Below are positions 43,932 to 52,554 of a stretch of 64,000 bases of DNA, piece after piece. The DNA is from Chimaeribacter arupi (GTDB taxonomy: Bacteria; Pseudomonadota; Gammaproteobacteria; Enterobacterales; Enterobacteriaceae), in NCBI RefSeq assembly GCF_002858805.1, contig NZ_PJZI01000022.1, positions 1 through 64,000 on the forward strand, given 5' to 3'. A program made the position numbers and the translations under genes. Position 1 is the stretch's first letter. Each line of letters begins with the position of its first letter. Under the pieces are notes generated by a model that made no database searches, had not been told where the DNA came from, and saw nothing but the letters and a program-made list of their open reading frames with translations.

Positions 43932-44552
43932 ATGCTGCTCTACATTCTGGATATTTTAGGCACGGCGGTGTTTGCCATTTCCGGCGTCTTGCTGGCGGGC
44001 AAATTGCGCATGGACCCGTTTGGCGTGTTGGTGCTGGGCGTGGTCACGGCGATTGGCGGCGGCACCATCCGCGATATGGCGCTGGACCACGGCCCGGTAT
44101 TCTGGGTGCGTGACCCGACCGATCTGGTGGTGGCCATGGTGACCTGTATGCTGACCATCGGGCTGGTGCGCCAGCCGCGGCGGCTGCCGAAATGGGTGCT
44201 GCCGGTGCTGGACGCCGTCGGGCTGGCGGTGTTTGTCGGCATCGGCGTCAACAAGGCGCTGGCCGCCGGCACCGGCCCGCTGGTGGCGGTCTGCATGGGG
44301 GTGATCACCGGCGTAGGTGGCGGCATTATCCGCGATATTCTGGCGCGCGAAATCCCGATGATCCTGCGTACCGAGATCTACGCCACGGCCTGTATTGCCG
44401 GCGGCATTGTGCATACCGTCGCTTACGCCTTAGGGATGCCGCTGTCGCAGGCGACGCTGCTGGGCATGGCGATCACGCTGGTGATCCGGCTGGCGGCGAT
44501 CCGCTGGCATCTGAAACTGCCGACCTTTGTGCTGGAAAATAATGGCGGATAA
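43932..44552 (+). CDS. yadS: TRIC-type cation channel family protein YadS
   Basis: Inner-membrane protein of the UPF0126/TRIC family, bacterial homologues of trimeric intracellular cation channels; the physiological ion here is not known. The 206 residues form two internal repeats of three helices plus a seventh. Each repeat has a glycine-rich kink: VTAIGGGTIRDMAL and VITGVGGGIIRDILARE. It begins 1 nt after the btuF stop, completing mtnN-btuF-yadS as in E. coli. Confidence 0.95.
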   Translation: MLLYILDILGTAVFAISGVLLAGKLRMDPFGVLVLGVVTAIGGGTIRDMALDHGPVFWVRDPTDLVVAMVTCMLTIGLVRQPRRLPKWVLPVLDAVGLAVFVGIGVNKALAAGTGPLVAVCMGVITGVGGGIIRDILAREIPMILRTEIYATACIAGGIVHTVAYALGMPLSQATLLGMAITLVIRLAAIRWHLKLPTFVLENNGG

Positions 44553-44862
44553 TTATCCATTAACAGTTCTTATTTGCTTAACTGATATTTAACCCGATAT
44601 CGATTAAAAAGCATTCACCAAACTGATCGATTCTGTTATATTCATTTGCATTGAGAAGCGGCCCTTCACTGTTTCGCTTCTCAATACCCCTTCTGTCGCC
44701 CTCCTGATTCCCTTTTTGTGACTCATGACGGCGCAGAAAACGATGCATCAGTAAACCGGTTTACTTGAGGGATGCCCAGATCGGCTAAAGCCGGCACCGT
44801 CCCGTGCCGATAGTAAGGTAACTGATGCGTTGAGCACCTTTTCAACACCAGGATCATGACCT
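44553..44862. other. AT-rich intergenic stretch after yadS with a perfect dyad
   Basis: No gene is supported. The first 130 bp are much more AT-rich than the neighbours. At 44650-44685 lies a perfect 11-bp inverted repeat ATTGAGAAGCG / CGCTTCTCAAT around a 14-nt loop, with no T-run after it; it could be a yadS transcript end or a protein-binding site. A smaller GC hairpin (CGGCAC..GTGCCG) lies near 44793-44810, just before the next gene. Confidence 0.6.
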
Positions 44863-45135
44863 ATGCGACAACACCTTTTCAGCGCGCTGTTTGCGTTGTG
44901 GGTATTGCCGGCGGCGGCCATCGGAAGTCAGGGCGTGGGTGCCCAGGGCGTGATAAATGTTCGCATGGTGATTGTGCCGACGTGCGCAGTGACCGTGACC
45001 AACGCCACACCCACGGCAGAATGCGGCAGCGATGCACGCTATCAGCCGGTTATCCGCACCCAGGCACTGAGCCAAGAGGCCCATCTGGCGGGCAACGTGG
45101 CACAACAGACGCAGCTTATTACCGTTGAATGGTGA
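44863..45135 (+). CDS. Small secreted protein of unknown function
   Basis: A 90-residue protein with a clear signal peptide (LFSALFALWVLPAAA, cleavage near residue 19-22). A roughly 68-residue mature part has two cysteines (IVPTCAVTVTN and TAECGSDARY), which may form a disulfide, and ends in LITVEW. The alternating hydrophobic pattern around INVRMVIVPTCAVTV and the final beta-like strand resemble secreted beta-sandwich pilin or spore-coat-U domains, but it is too short for one. An upstream ATG at 44856 in another frame competes; the signal peptide favours 44863. It has its own AT-rich upstream region and a shared terminator. I do not recognise a family. Confidence 0.6.
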   Translation: MRQHLFSALFALWVLPAAAIGSQGVGAQGVINVRMVIVPTCAVTVTNATPTAECGSDARYQPVIRTQALSQEAHLAGNVAQQTQLITVEW

Positions 45136-45220
45136 GGCTGCGGCGGGGTTCCACACTACACACAGCTATGCGTTTTACCCAAAATCAGTGTTATCACTGC
45201 AATAAAAAAATAATCCTAAT

Positions 45221-45256
45221 AAAAAACCCGTCTGCCACCGGCACACGGGTTTTTTT
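45221..45256. terminator. Bidirectional terminator between the small secreted gene and erpA
   Basis: Outer stem ACCCGT / ACGGGT (45226-45231 with 45245-45250) and inner stem TGCC / GGCA with one C-C mismatch, flanked by A6 on the left and T7 on the right. It suits both converging genes. Confidence 0.88.
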
Positions 45257-45275
45257 CTGCCTGGCGTTTGCTGCG

Positions 45276-45623
45276 TCAGATACTGAAGGACGACCCGCAC
45301 CCGCAGGTGGTTTTGGCATTCGGGTTGGTCACGATAAAGCGCGACCCTTCCAGCCCTTCGGTGTAGTCCACGGAGCCGCCCACCAGGTATTGCAGGCTCA
45401 TCGGGTCTACCACCAGCGCCACGCCGGCTTTTTCAATGGTCATGTCACCGTCGTTGATCTGATCGTCAAAGGTGAAGCCATACTGGAAACCGCTGCAACC
45501 GCCGCCGGTAATATAGACCCGCAGTTTCAGGTTCGGATTCTCTTCGTCCGCAATCAGGTTTTTCACTTTGTGTGCGGCTGCTTCAGTAAATTGCAGGGGC
45601 AGTGCTACGACGTCATCACTCAT
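45276..45623 (-). CDS. erpA: Iron-sulfur cluster insertion protein ErpA
   Basis: A-type carrier that passes 4Fe-4S clusters to apoproteins, including IspG and IspH of the isoprenoid pathway. The 115 residues compare with 114 in E. coli. The three ligand cysteines are in [11 protein letters not shown] and the C-terminal [11 protein letters not shown]. Convergent with the small secreted gene and codirectional with clcA. Confidence 0.98.
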   Translation of the reverse strand: MSDDVVALPLQFTEAAAHKVKNLIADEENPNLKLRVYITGGGCSGFQYGFTFDDQINDGDMTIEKAGVALVVDPMSLQYLVGGSVDYTEGLEGSRFIVTNPNAKTTCGCGSSFSI

Positions 45624-45708
45624 TTTTATACTCCAACCGGTTTTACTTCAGGGTGCACCAATAGCCGCCTGAATAATACCCTGATTATCTAATACCTGAG
45701 TAGTCTGT

Positions 45709-47151
45709 TCAAGTATTCGCCGCAGGGGGGCGGTTTCCCTGAGGATTGTCAGCCGTGTGCGGCGCGTTCGCCGCCTGTTCACGACCCTGACGTTCTAACG
45801 TGCGGGCCAGCAGGGTGGAATACAAGGGCTTGCCGCCGAGAAATTGCGCCACCAGCGTCGCGCCCAGGCAGGTGATGATCATCGGCAGAATCAGCTGGTA
45901 GTTGTCCGTCATCTCCAGCACCAGCACGATGCCGGTCAACGGCGCGCGCACCGTGGCGGCGAACAGCGCGCCCATCCCGGCAATGGCGAAGGTGCCTGCC
46001 TGCAAGCCGTAATGCGGGAACAGCGTACCGCAGGCCAGGCCGAACGCGGTGCCGCCCAGCGTGCCCAGCGCCAGCATTGGCGCGAAAATCCCCCCCGGCG
46101 CACCGGAACAGAAACAGAGCAGCGTGGTGACAATACGGCTGAAAAAGAGGGCCAGCAGCATCCCCAGCGAGTAGTGCCCGAGCGCCGCCTGCGGAATCAG
46201 CCCAAAGCCGCCGCCCGCGGCCGCCGGCATCACCAGCCCCAGCACACCGCACAGCCCGCCCAGCAGCCCGCCTGTCAGCAGGATCTTGCGTAACCGGCCG
46301 CCATGCAGCCGCAGGAACAGATCCTGGGTGCGGAAGATCAGCGCGTTGAACACCACACCGACCAGCCCGAACAGCATCCCCAGCAGCAGATAGAGCCACA
46401 GCGTGTTCATGGCCGCTGCCTGCAATTTGCCTATCTGAATCACCGTCGCGCTGCCGTTGAACGCCTGGTACACCACACTGGAGGCGATAACGCCGATGAA
46501 CACGGCCTTAATGGAGATCAGGCTGTAGCGGAACTGTAACCGCATCTCCTCGATAATAAACAGGATACCGGCCAGCGGCGCGTTGAACGCGGCAGACAGC
46601 CCGGCCGCCGCGCCGGTGGCCAGCAGCGAGTGGCGCGCCTCCGCACTTTTCAGGCGGAACAGATCCACCAGCATTTTGCCGACGTTGCCGCCAATCTGCA
46701 CCGTCGGCCCCTCGCGCCCCAGCACCATCCCGGCCCCCAGCGTGCCCATGCCGCCGATGAATTTCACCGGGATCACCCGCCACCAGCGCACCGGCCGCAG
46801 CTCCTCCAGCGCGCCCTCAATCTCCGGGATGCCGGAGCCGCCCGCTTCCGGCGCATAGTGGCGCACCAGCAGGTAGCCGACCATCGCCAGCAAGGCGGAG
46901 AGCACAAACGCCAGCGGCCACAGCAGCCACGCCTGCCCCGCCACCGTTTGCAGCGCACCAAGCCGTTGCTGCGTCACCCAGCCGACCGCCCGCTCAAACC
47001 CCACGCCGAGCAGGCCGGTCACGCCGCCCACCAGCGCCGCCACCACCAGGATAGCCACCGGGGTTTTGTCACGCCGCAGGAAGTGCCGCAACAGGTCACT
47101 GCGCCGCAGGCGGAGGGGGGAAAGCGGGCGGGTCTGGTCTTGGGTTATCAT
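45709..47151 (-). CDS. clcA: H+/Cl- exchange transporter ClcA
   Basis: Two-chloride, one-proton antiporter used in extreme acid resistance. The start at 47151 ([10 protein letters not shown]) gives 480 residues (473 in E. coli); eleven upstream in-frame codons do not align. Chloride-site motifs are [24 protein letters not shown] with the gating Glu, and [14 protein letters not shown], as in the family's antiporters. About 18 helices are expected. It is divergent from hemL across about 230 bp. Confidence 0.97.
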   Translation of the reverse strand: MITQDQTRPLSPLRLRRSDLLRHFLRRDKTPVAILVVAALVGGVTGLLGVGFERAVGWVTQQRLGALQTVAGQAWLLWPLAFVLSALLAMVGYLLVRHYAPEAGGSGIPEIEGALEELRPVRWWRVIPVKFIGGMGTLGAGMVLGREGPTVQIGGNVGKMLVDLFRLKSAEARHSLLATGAAAGLSAAFNAPLAGILFIIEEMRLQFRYSLISIKAVFIGVIASSVVYQAFNGSATVIQIGKLQAAAMNTLWLYLLLGMLFGLVGVVFNALIFRTQDLFLRLHGGRLRKILLTGGLLGGLCGVLGLVMPAAAGGGFGLIPQAALGHYSLGMLLALFFSRIVTTLLCFCSGAPGGIFAPMLALGTLGGTAFGLACGTLFPHYGLQAGTFAIAGMGALFAATVRAPLTGIVLVLEMTDNYQLILPMIITCLGATLVAQFLGGKPLYSTLLARTLERQGREQAANAPHTADNPQGNRPPAANT

Positions 47152-47384
47152 CCGGATTCTTCCAATAAGGATTAAGGAAAACAACGCGCCGCGGCGGCAC
47201 GTCCCACACAGCAGCGCCGGTTATCCTACCCTGCCGCGCCGCGCCTGCAACAAAATGGCACGTTTTTCTCGCGGCCAGAGGCCGTTCACCGCCCGGCAAC
47301 GATTTCATAACGCGCCCCACTTCACTAGAATAACGGGGTTATCCTCTGCATCCCTGTGATGCGAACCTTTTCAGGAGCCGATTC

Positions 47385-48674
47385 ATGAGCCAACACAGCA
47401 AGTCCGAAAGCCTGTTCACCAAGGCGCAGAAACTGATCCCCGGCGGCGTCAACTCGCCGGTACGTGCCTTTACCGGCGTCGGCGGCGTGCCGCTGTTCGT
47501 CGAACATGCGGACGGGGCTTACCTGTTTGATGCCGACGGCAAAGCCTATATCGATTATGTCGGCTCCTGGGGGCCGATGGTGCTCGGCCACAATAACGCC
47601 GCCATCCGCGAGGCGGTGATTGAAGCCGCATCCCGTGGCCTGAGCTTCGGCGCGCCTACCGAAATGGAAGTGACCATGGCGGAGCTGGTCACTGAGCTGG
47701 TGCCGACCATGGACATGGTGCGGATGGTGAACTCCGGCACCGAGGCGACCATGAGCGCCATCCGTCTGGCGCGCGGCTTCACCCACCGCGACAAAATCAT
47801 CAAGTTTGAAGGCTGCTACCACGGCCATGCCGACCACCTGCTGGTGAAAGCCGGTTCCGGCGCGCTGACCCTCGGCCAGCCGAACTCGCCGGGCGTCCCG
47901 GCTGATTTCGCCAAACACACCCTGACCTGCACCTATAACGATCTGGCCTCAGTGCGCACCGCGTTCGAACAGTACCCGGACGACATCGCCTGCATCATCG
48001 TGGAGCCGGTGGCCGGTAACATGAACTGCGTGCCGCCGCTGCCGGAGTTCCTGCCGGGGCTGCGCGCGCTGTGTGATGAGTTCGGCGCGCTGCTGATCAT
48101 CGATGAAGTGATGACCGGCTTCCGGGTGGCGCTGGCCGGTGCGCAGGCGCACTACGGCGTGGTGCCTGACCTCACCTGCCTCGGCAAAATCATCGGCGGC
48201 GGGATGCCGGTAGGTGCGTTTGGCGGCCGCAGTGATGTGATGTCCGCACTGGCACCGACCGGGCCGGTATACCAGGCCGGGACGCTCTCCGGCAACCCGA
48301 TCGCGATGGCCGCCGGCTACGCCTGCCTGACGCAGATCGCCCAGCCGGGCACCCATGAAACGCTGACCGAGCTCACCGAAAACCTCGCCACCGGCCTGCT
48401 GGCAGCGGCAAAAGAGGAGAACATCCCGCTGGTGGTGAACCGTGTCGGCGGCATGTTCGGCATCTTCTTCACCGATGCGGAGCGCATCACCTGCTATCAG
48501 GATGTGATGGGCTGCGACGTGGAACGCTTTAAACGCTTCTTCCACCTGATGCTGGAAGAGGGCGTCTACCTGGCACCGTCTGCCTTCGAGGCCGGGTTTA
48601 TGTCCCTGGCGCACACCCAGGAAGACATCCAGCGCACCATTGATGCCGCGCGCCGCTGCTTCGCGCAGCTCTGA
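47385..48674 (+). CDS. hemL: Glutamate-1-semialdehyde 2,1-aminomutase
   Basis: PLP enzyme that makes 5-aminolevulinate, the tetrapyrrole precursor, in the C5 pathway. The 429 residues compare with 426 in E. coli. [17 protein letters not shown] binds the cofactor phosphate, [11 protein letters not shown] holds the pyridine-contact Asp, and [16 protein letters not shown] has the Schiff-base Lys. AGGAG precedes the ATG. It feeds siroheme (cysG), heme and B12 pathways seen elsewhere in the window. Confidence 0.98.
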   Translation: MSQHSKSESLFTKAQKLIPGGVNSPVRAFTGVGGVPLFVEHADGAYLFDADGKAYIDYVGSWGPMVLGHNNAAIREAVIEAASRGLSFGAPTEMEVTMAELVTELVPTMDMVRMVNSGTEATMSAIRLARGFTHRDKIIKFEGCYHGHADHLLVKAGSGALTLGQPNSPGVPADFAKHTLTCTYNDLASVRTAFEQYPDDIACIIVEPVAGNMNCVPPLPEFLPGLRALCDEFGALLIIDEVMTGFRVALAGAQAHYGVVPDLTCLGKIIGGGMPVGAFGGRSDVMSALAPTGPVYQAGTLSGNPIAMAAGYACLTQIAQPGTHETLTELTENLATGLLAAAKEENIPLVVNRVGGMFGIFFTDAERITCYQDVMGCDVERFKRFFHLMLEEGVYLAPSAFEAGFMSLAHTQEDIQRTIDAARRCFAQL

Positions 48675-48687
48675 ATGCCACTCCTGT

Positions 48688-48715
48688 AAAAAAGGGGCCA
48701 TCTGGCCCCTTTTTG
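48688..48715. terminator. Bidirectional terminator between hemL and fhuB
   Basis: Arms AAAAAGGGGCCA / TGGCCCCTTTTT around a 2-nt centre, with an A-run on one side and T-rich sequence on the other. It serves the converging hemL and fhuACDB transcripts. Confidence 0.9.
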
Positions 48716-48746
48716 TTTTTGTGTCCTGCTGTCCGGCTACCCTGCC

Positions 48747-50735
48747 CTACGCGGCCTGCTTGCGCAGCAGGTAGATAAAGTACGGCGCGCCGATAAAGGT
48801 CGCCAGCAGCCCGGCCGGGATCTGGTTCGGGAACAGCAGCATCCGCCCGCCCCAGTCCGCCAGCATCATCAGCATCCCGCCCAGCAGCGAAGCCATCACC
48901 AGTTGCGGCAGCGCCCGTCGGAAGCCCATCATGCGCGCCATGTGCGGCGCCATCAGCCCAACGAAGCTCAACGGCCCGATGGTCAGCGTCGCCACTGCCG
49001 TCATGACCGCGGCCAGCAGCAAAATCACCAGCCGTGTCGGGGCCAGCGCCAGCCCCACCGAGCGCGAGGTGGCACTGCCGAGCGGCAGGATCACCAGCCA
49101 GCGGCGGCAGAACGGTGCCAGCGCCAGCAGGAGCACGCCCATCAGCGCGCTGTGCCACGCCTGCTCCGGCGTCACCGAGTAGGTCGAGCCGGAAATCCAG
49201 GTCAGCAGGCGGCCCATGCGCGGGTCGCCGCTCGCCATCAGCAGGGTAATCAGCGTGGTGAACGCGGTGCTGAGGCCAATCCCTGCCAGCAGCATCCGCG
49301 CCGGGGAGAAATTGCCGCGCGCCGCCACCAGCATAATGATCAGCAGCGTCCCTGCTGCGCCGAGGCTGCCCGCCGGCAGCAGCCAGCCGAACGCGTCACC
49401 CGGCACCAGGAACAGCATCAGCACCACGCCGAATGCCGCGCCGGAACTGATGCCCAGCACTTCCGGGCTGGCCATCGGGTTGCCGGTGAGCTTCTGCATC
49501 AGGGTGCCTGCCGCGCCCAGCATCACGCCGGCCGCCAGTGCCGCCATCACCCGCGGCATCCGCCACGGCAGGAGTTGTGTGAAGAGGTCGCCGTGCGCCC
49601 AGACCCAGCCGTTCATGTCGCGGCCAAAGGCCAGCGCCACCCACAGCCCGGCCAGCAGGCAAAGCAGCCCGCCGGCTATCCAGCGCGACAGGTGGTGGCG
49701 CTCTGCCGGCACGCTGCCGCCCTGGGCCATCGGCGGCGGCGCGGCGCGGTGGCGCAGGCGCGGCAGCAGCCATAACAGCAGCGGCGCGCCCACCAGCGCC
49801 GTCGCGGCCCCGGTCGGCACATCCTGCCAGACGTGGCTGAGCCACAGCATAATCTGGTCGGTCAGCCACAGCAGCAGCGCCCCCAGCAGCGGGGCCAGCA
49901 GCACACGGCTCACCAGGCGGCGGGCGCCGAGCAGTGTCGCCAGCAGCGGCGAGAACAGCCCGACAAAACCGATCACGCCGACGGCATTGACGATCTGCGC
50001 GCTGAGCACAATCGCCACGCCAAGCGCGCCGAGCCGCGCGGCAGACAGCCCCAGCCCGAGGTTACGGGCGATGCCGTCATCCAGCCCCAGCAGCGTCATC
50101 GGCCGCAACAGCAGCAGCGCCAGCACCAAAGCCAGCACCAGCCGCGGCCACAGGAAACCGGCGATATGCCAGTCCTGTTGGTTGAGCGCGCCGCTGCTCC
50201 AGAGGAACAGGCTCTGCAACTGGTCGTAATTGAACAGCGCCAGCAGGCCGTTGACCGCCCCGCAGTAGAGGCTGAGCACCAGCCCGGCGAGGATCAGCGT
50301 CACCGGCGACATGCGTTTGCCCCAGGCGACGCCGAACACCAGCACGCCGACCAGCAGCGCCCCGGCCATCGCCGCGAATTGCTGCGTCAGGGTACCGCCC
50401 GGCATCGGCCACAGGGTGACGATTGCCAGCCCGAGCTGCGCCCCGGCGGAGACGCCCAGCGTCGCCGGTTCCGCCAGCGGGTTACGCAGCACCTGCTGGA
50501 ACAGCACCCCGGCCAGCGCCAGCCCGGCCCCGGCCAGCAACGCCACCGCGATGCGCGGCAGCAGGCTGTAATGGAACACCATCTGGCGGACGTCATCCAC
50601 ATCCGGGTGCAGGAAGCCCTCCGGCCAGAGCGGGAGCGGCAGTTGCCAGCGCAGGTTATAGCCGCTGAGCGCCAGGCAGGCCGCGATCAGCAGGCCGAAG
50701 GTCAGCAGGGCCACGGCAGGGAAACGGCGGCTCAT
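48747..50735 (-). CDS. fhuB: Fe(3+)-hydroxamate ABC transporter permease FhuB
   Basis: Inner-membrane permease for ferrichrome and other hydroxamate siderophores. The 662 residues (660 in E. coli) are two fused BtuC-like halves of about 330 residues each. Each half has the FecCD signature: LLAGAGLALAGVLFQQVLRNPLAEP with VIGFVGLFSPLLA, and LAAGVMLGAAGTLMQKLTGNPMASP with PLSFVGLMAPHMARM. Its start overlaps the fhuD stop (ATGA). Last gene of fhuACDB. Confidence 0.97.
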   Translation of the reverse strand: MSRRFPAVALLTFGLLIAACLALSGYNLRWQLPLPLWPEGFLHPDVDDVRQMVFHYSLLPRIAVALLAGAGLALAGVLFQQVLRNPLAEPATLGVSAGAQLGLAIVTLWPMPGGTLTQQFAAMAGALLVGVLVFGVAWGKRMSPVTLILAGLVLSLYCGAVNGLLALFNYDQLQSLFLWSSGALNQQDWHIAGFLWPRLVLALVLALLLLRPMTLLGLDDGIARNLGLGLSAARLGALGVAIVLSAQIVNAVGVIGFVGLFSPLLATLLGARRLVSRVLLAPLLGALLLWLTDQIMLWLSHVWQDVPTGAATALVGAPLLLWLLPRLRHRAAPPPMAQGGSVPAERHHLSRWIAGGLLCLLAGLWVALAFGRDMNGWVWAHGDLFTQLLPWRMPRVMAALAAGVMLGAAGTLMQKLTGNPMASPEVLGISSGAAFGVVLMLFLVPGDAFGWLLPAGSLGAAGTLLIIMLVAARGNFSPARMLLAGIGLSTAFTTLITLLMASGDPRMGRLLTWISGSTYSVTPEQAWHSALMGVLLLALAPFCRRWLVILPLGSATSRSVGLALAPTRLVILLLAAVMTAVATLTIGPLSFVGLMAPHMARMMGFRRALPQLVMASLLGGMLMMLADWGGRMLLFPNQIPAGLLATFIGAPYFIYLLRKQAA

Positions 50736-51628
50736 GGGCGGCCTCCCAGCACCTGCGGCAACATACGGCAGAAGCGCATGGCCGAGTAGGTGGAGCCGTA
50801 GAACCAGATGGCCGGCATCTCAGTGACCACGCCGTCACGCGCCAGCGGCAGTGACTGCCAGAGCGGCGTGGCGGTGATCTCATCACGCAGGCGGTGGTCG
50901 CCGTGGTCAAAACAGAGCGCATGGGCCGGTTTCACCGCGGCAAGTTGTTCAATCCCCACGATGGCGCTGCCCCAGAAGTTGGTTTCGCCGGGCCAGGCAT
51001 TGGGGATCCCCAGTTCATCCAGAACATTCATAAACAGGCTGCCTTTGCCGAACACCAGCACATGGCGGGCGTCAAGGAATGAGAATAACAGTACCGGCCG
51101 GCGGGCGGCGGCGGGCAGCTGCGCGCGCGTCTGCGCCATCAGCGCATCAAACTGCGCCAGGTGGCGGTCAGCGGCAGGCCGCAAATCGAGCCGTTCCGCC
51201 AGTTGGTGCAACGCACGGCGCGCCAGTTGCAGCGGCGGCTGTTGGCCGTCGTAAAAGGCGAAGCCCATCGACGGCGCAATGCGTTGCAACGCCTCCGGTG
51301 ACGGACCATACCCGGCGGAGAGCATCAGCAGCGACGGCCGCAACTGTTGCAGCATCTCCAGGTTTGGCTCGGTGCGGGTGCCGACGTCCACGACGTTTGG
51401 CGGCAGCGCCGGTTCTTTCACCCACAGGCGGTAGTTGTAGACATCTGCCACGCCCAGCGGCGCGACACCCAGCGCGAGCAGCAGCTCGGTCGGCGACCAC
51501 TCCAGCGTCACGATCCGGGTGAGGTCCGGCCGGGCGGCCGCCAGTGACGGCCAGGCCGGGAGCAGCGGCGAAAGCGCCATCGCCTGCAACAGGCGGCGGC
51601 GGGTGGTGTCAGGTTGATTACATTTCAT
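50732..51628 (-). CDS. fhuD: Fe(3+)-hydroxamate periplasmic binding protein FhuD
   Basis: Carries ferric hydroxamates from FhuA to FhuBC. The 298 residues (296 in E. coli) start with a signal sequence that has a twin-arginine-like TTRRRLLQAMALSPLLPAW, as in E. coli FhuD. NVVDVGTRTEPNLEMLQQLRPSLLM and WSPTELLLALGV are family motifs. The ATG shares its A with the fhuC stop. Confidence 0.97.
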   Translation of the reverse strand: MKCNQPDTTRRRLLQAMALSPLLPAWPSLAAARPDLTRIVTLEWSPTELLLALGVAPLGVADVYNYRLWVKEPALPPNVVDVGTRTEPNLEMLQQLRPSLLMLSAGYGPSPEALQRIAPSMGFAFYDGQQPPLQLARRALHQLAERLDLRPAADRHLAQFDALMAQTRAQLPAAARRPVLLFSFLDARHVLVFGKGSLFMNVLDELGIPNAWPGETNFWGSAIVGIEQLAAVKPAHALCFDHGDHRLRDEITATPLWQSLPLARDGVVTEMPAIWFYGSTYSAMRFCRMLPQVLGGRP

Positions 51629-52452
51629 CAGCAGACAAAGCTCACCGGGGCACCGCCGCCGGGGTGCGGCAGCACGCCCATCGGGATACCGTAAATTTTC
51701 TCCAGCACCGGCCCCTGCATGATGTCCAGCGGGCTGCCTTCGGCGATCATCTGCCCTTCACGCAGGGCGATCAGGTGATCGCAGTAGCGCGCCGCCACGT
51801 TGATGTCATGCAGTACCGCGATCACCGTCAGCCCGCGTTCGGCGGTCAGCCGTTTGATCAGCGCCAGCACCTCGACCTGATGCGCGATGTCGAGCGCGGA
51901 AGTCGGCTCATCCAGCAGCAGGCAGCGCGTCTCCTGCGCCATCATCATCGCCAGCCAGGCGCGCTGGCGCTCGCCGCCGGAGAGGCTGTCCACCAGCCGG
52001 TGGGCGAACGCGTTGAGGCCGACCAGCGCAATTGCCCGGTCTACCGCCTCGCGGTCATGATGGCGGAAACGCCCCAGCGCGCCGTGCCACGGGTAGCGGC
52101 CAATCGCCACCAGCTCCTGTACCGTCATCCCTTCGGCGGGCGGCAGTTGCTGCGGCATATAGGCCACTTCCCGCGCGAACGCTTTGCTGTCCCAGTTTTC
52201 CAGCGGTTTGTCGTTCAGCAGCAGTGCGCCACCGGAGGGCGGCTGGTGACGGCCGAGCATTTTCAGCAGGGTGGATTTACCCGAGCCGTTGTGGCCAATC
52301 AGGCCGCAGAATTTTCCCTGGGGAAAGGTCAACGTCAGAGGGGCAAGCAGCGTACGGCCGGGAACGGAGAAGCTGACCTGTTGCAGGCACAGCGTGGCAT
52401 GGGGAGCTTCAGCGGACGGGCCGCCGACGGGGTGAGTGTTGTTATCCTGCAT
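51628..52452 (-). CDS. fhuC: Fe(3+)-hydroxamate ABC transporter ATP-binding protein FhuC
   Basis: ATPase of the hydroxamate importer. The start at 52452 (AGGGA at good spacing) gives 274 residues (265 in E. coli), the extra length being N-terminal. Walker A is GHNGSGKSTLLK, the signature SLSGGERQRAW, Walker B CLLLDEPTSALD, and the switch VLHDINVAARYC. The end PHPGGGAPVSFVC matches the family. A perfect palindrome lies 18 nt upstream of the start. Confidence 0.97.
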   Translation of the reverse strand: MQDNNTHPVGGPSAEAPHATLCLQQVSFSVPGRTLLAPLTLTFPQGKFCGLIGHNGSGKSTLLKMLGRHQPPSGGALLLNDKPLENWDSKAFAREVAYMPQQLPPAEGMTVQELVAIGRYPWHGALGRFRHHDREAVDRAIALVGLNAFAHRLVDSLSGGERQRAWLAMMMAQETRCLLLDEPTSALDIAHQVEVLALIKRLTAERGLTVIAVLHDINVAARYCDHLIALREGQMIAEGSPLDIMQGPVLEKIYGIPMGVLPHPGGGAPVSFVC

Positions 52453-52470
52453 AATTCCCTGTCTTGAAAA

Positions 52471-52492
52471 CGGGCACGGCATGCCGTGCCCG
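52471..52492 (-). other. 22-bp perfect palindrome between fhuA and fhuC
   Basis: The arms CGGGCACGG / CCGTGCCCG pair around CATG; the whole 22-bp sequence is self-complementary. On the minus strand it is followed by TTTTCAAG and then the fhuC Shine-Dalgarno. It could be a weak terminator that lowers fhuCDB relative to fhuA, or a stem that stabilises the fhuA message. Confidence 0.8.
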
Positions 52493-52554
52493 AAGGTCAG
52501 TGTGATATGTCAGGGCGGCACCGGGTTCATCATGAACGCAAGGCTGTCCTTTAG

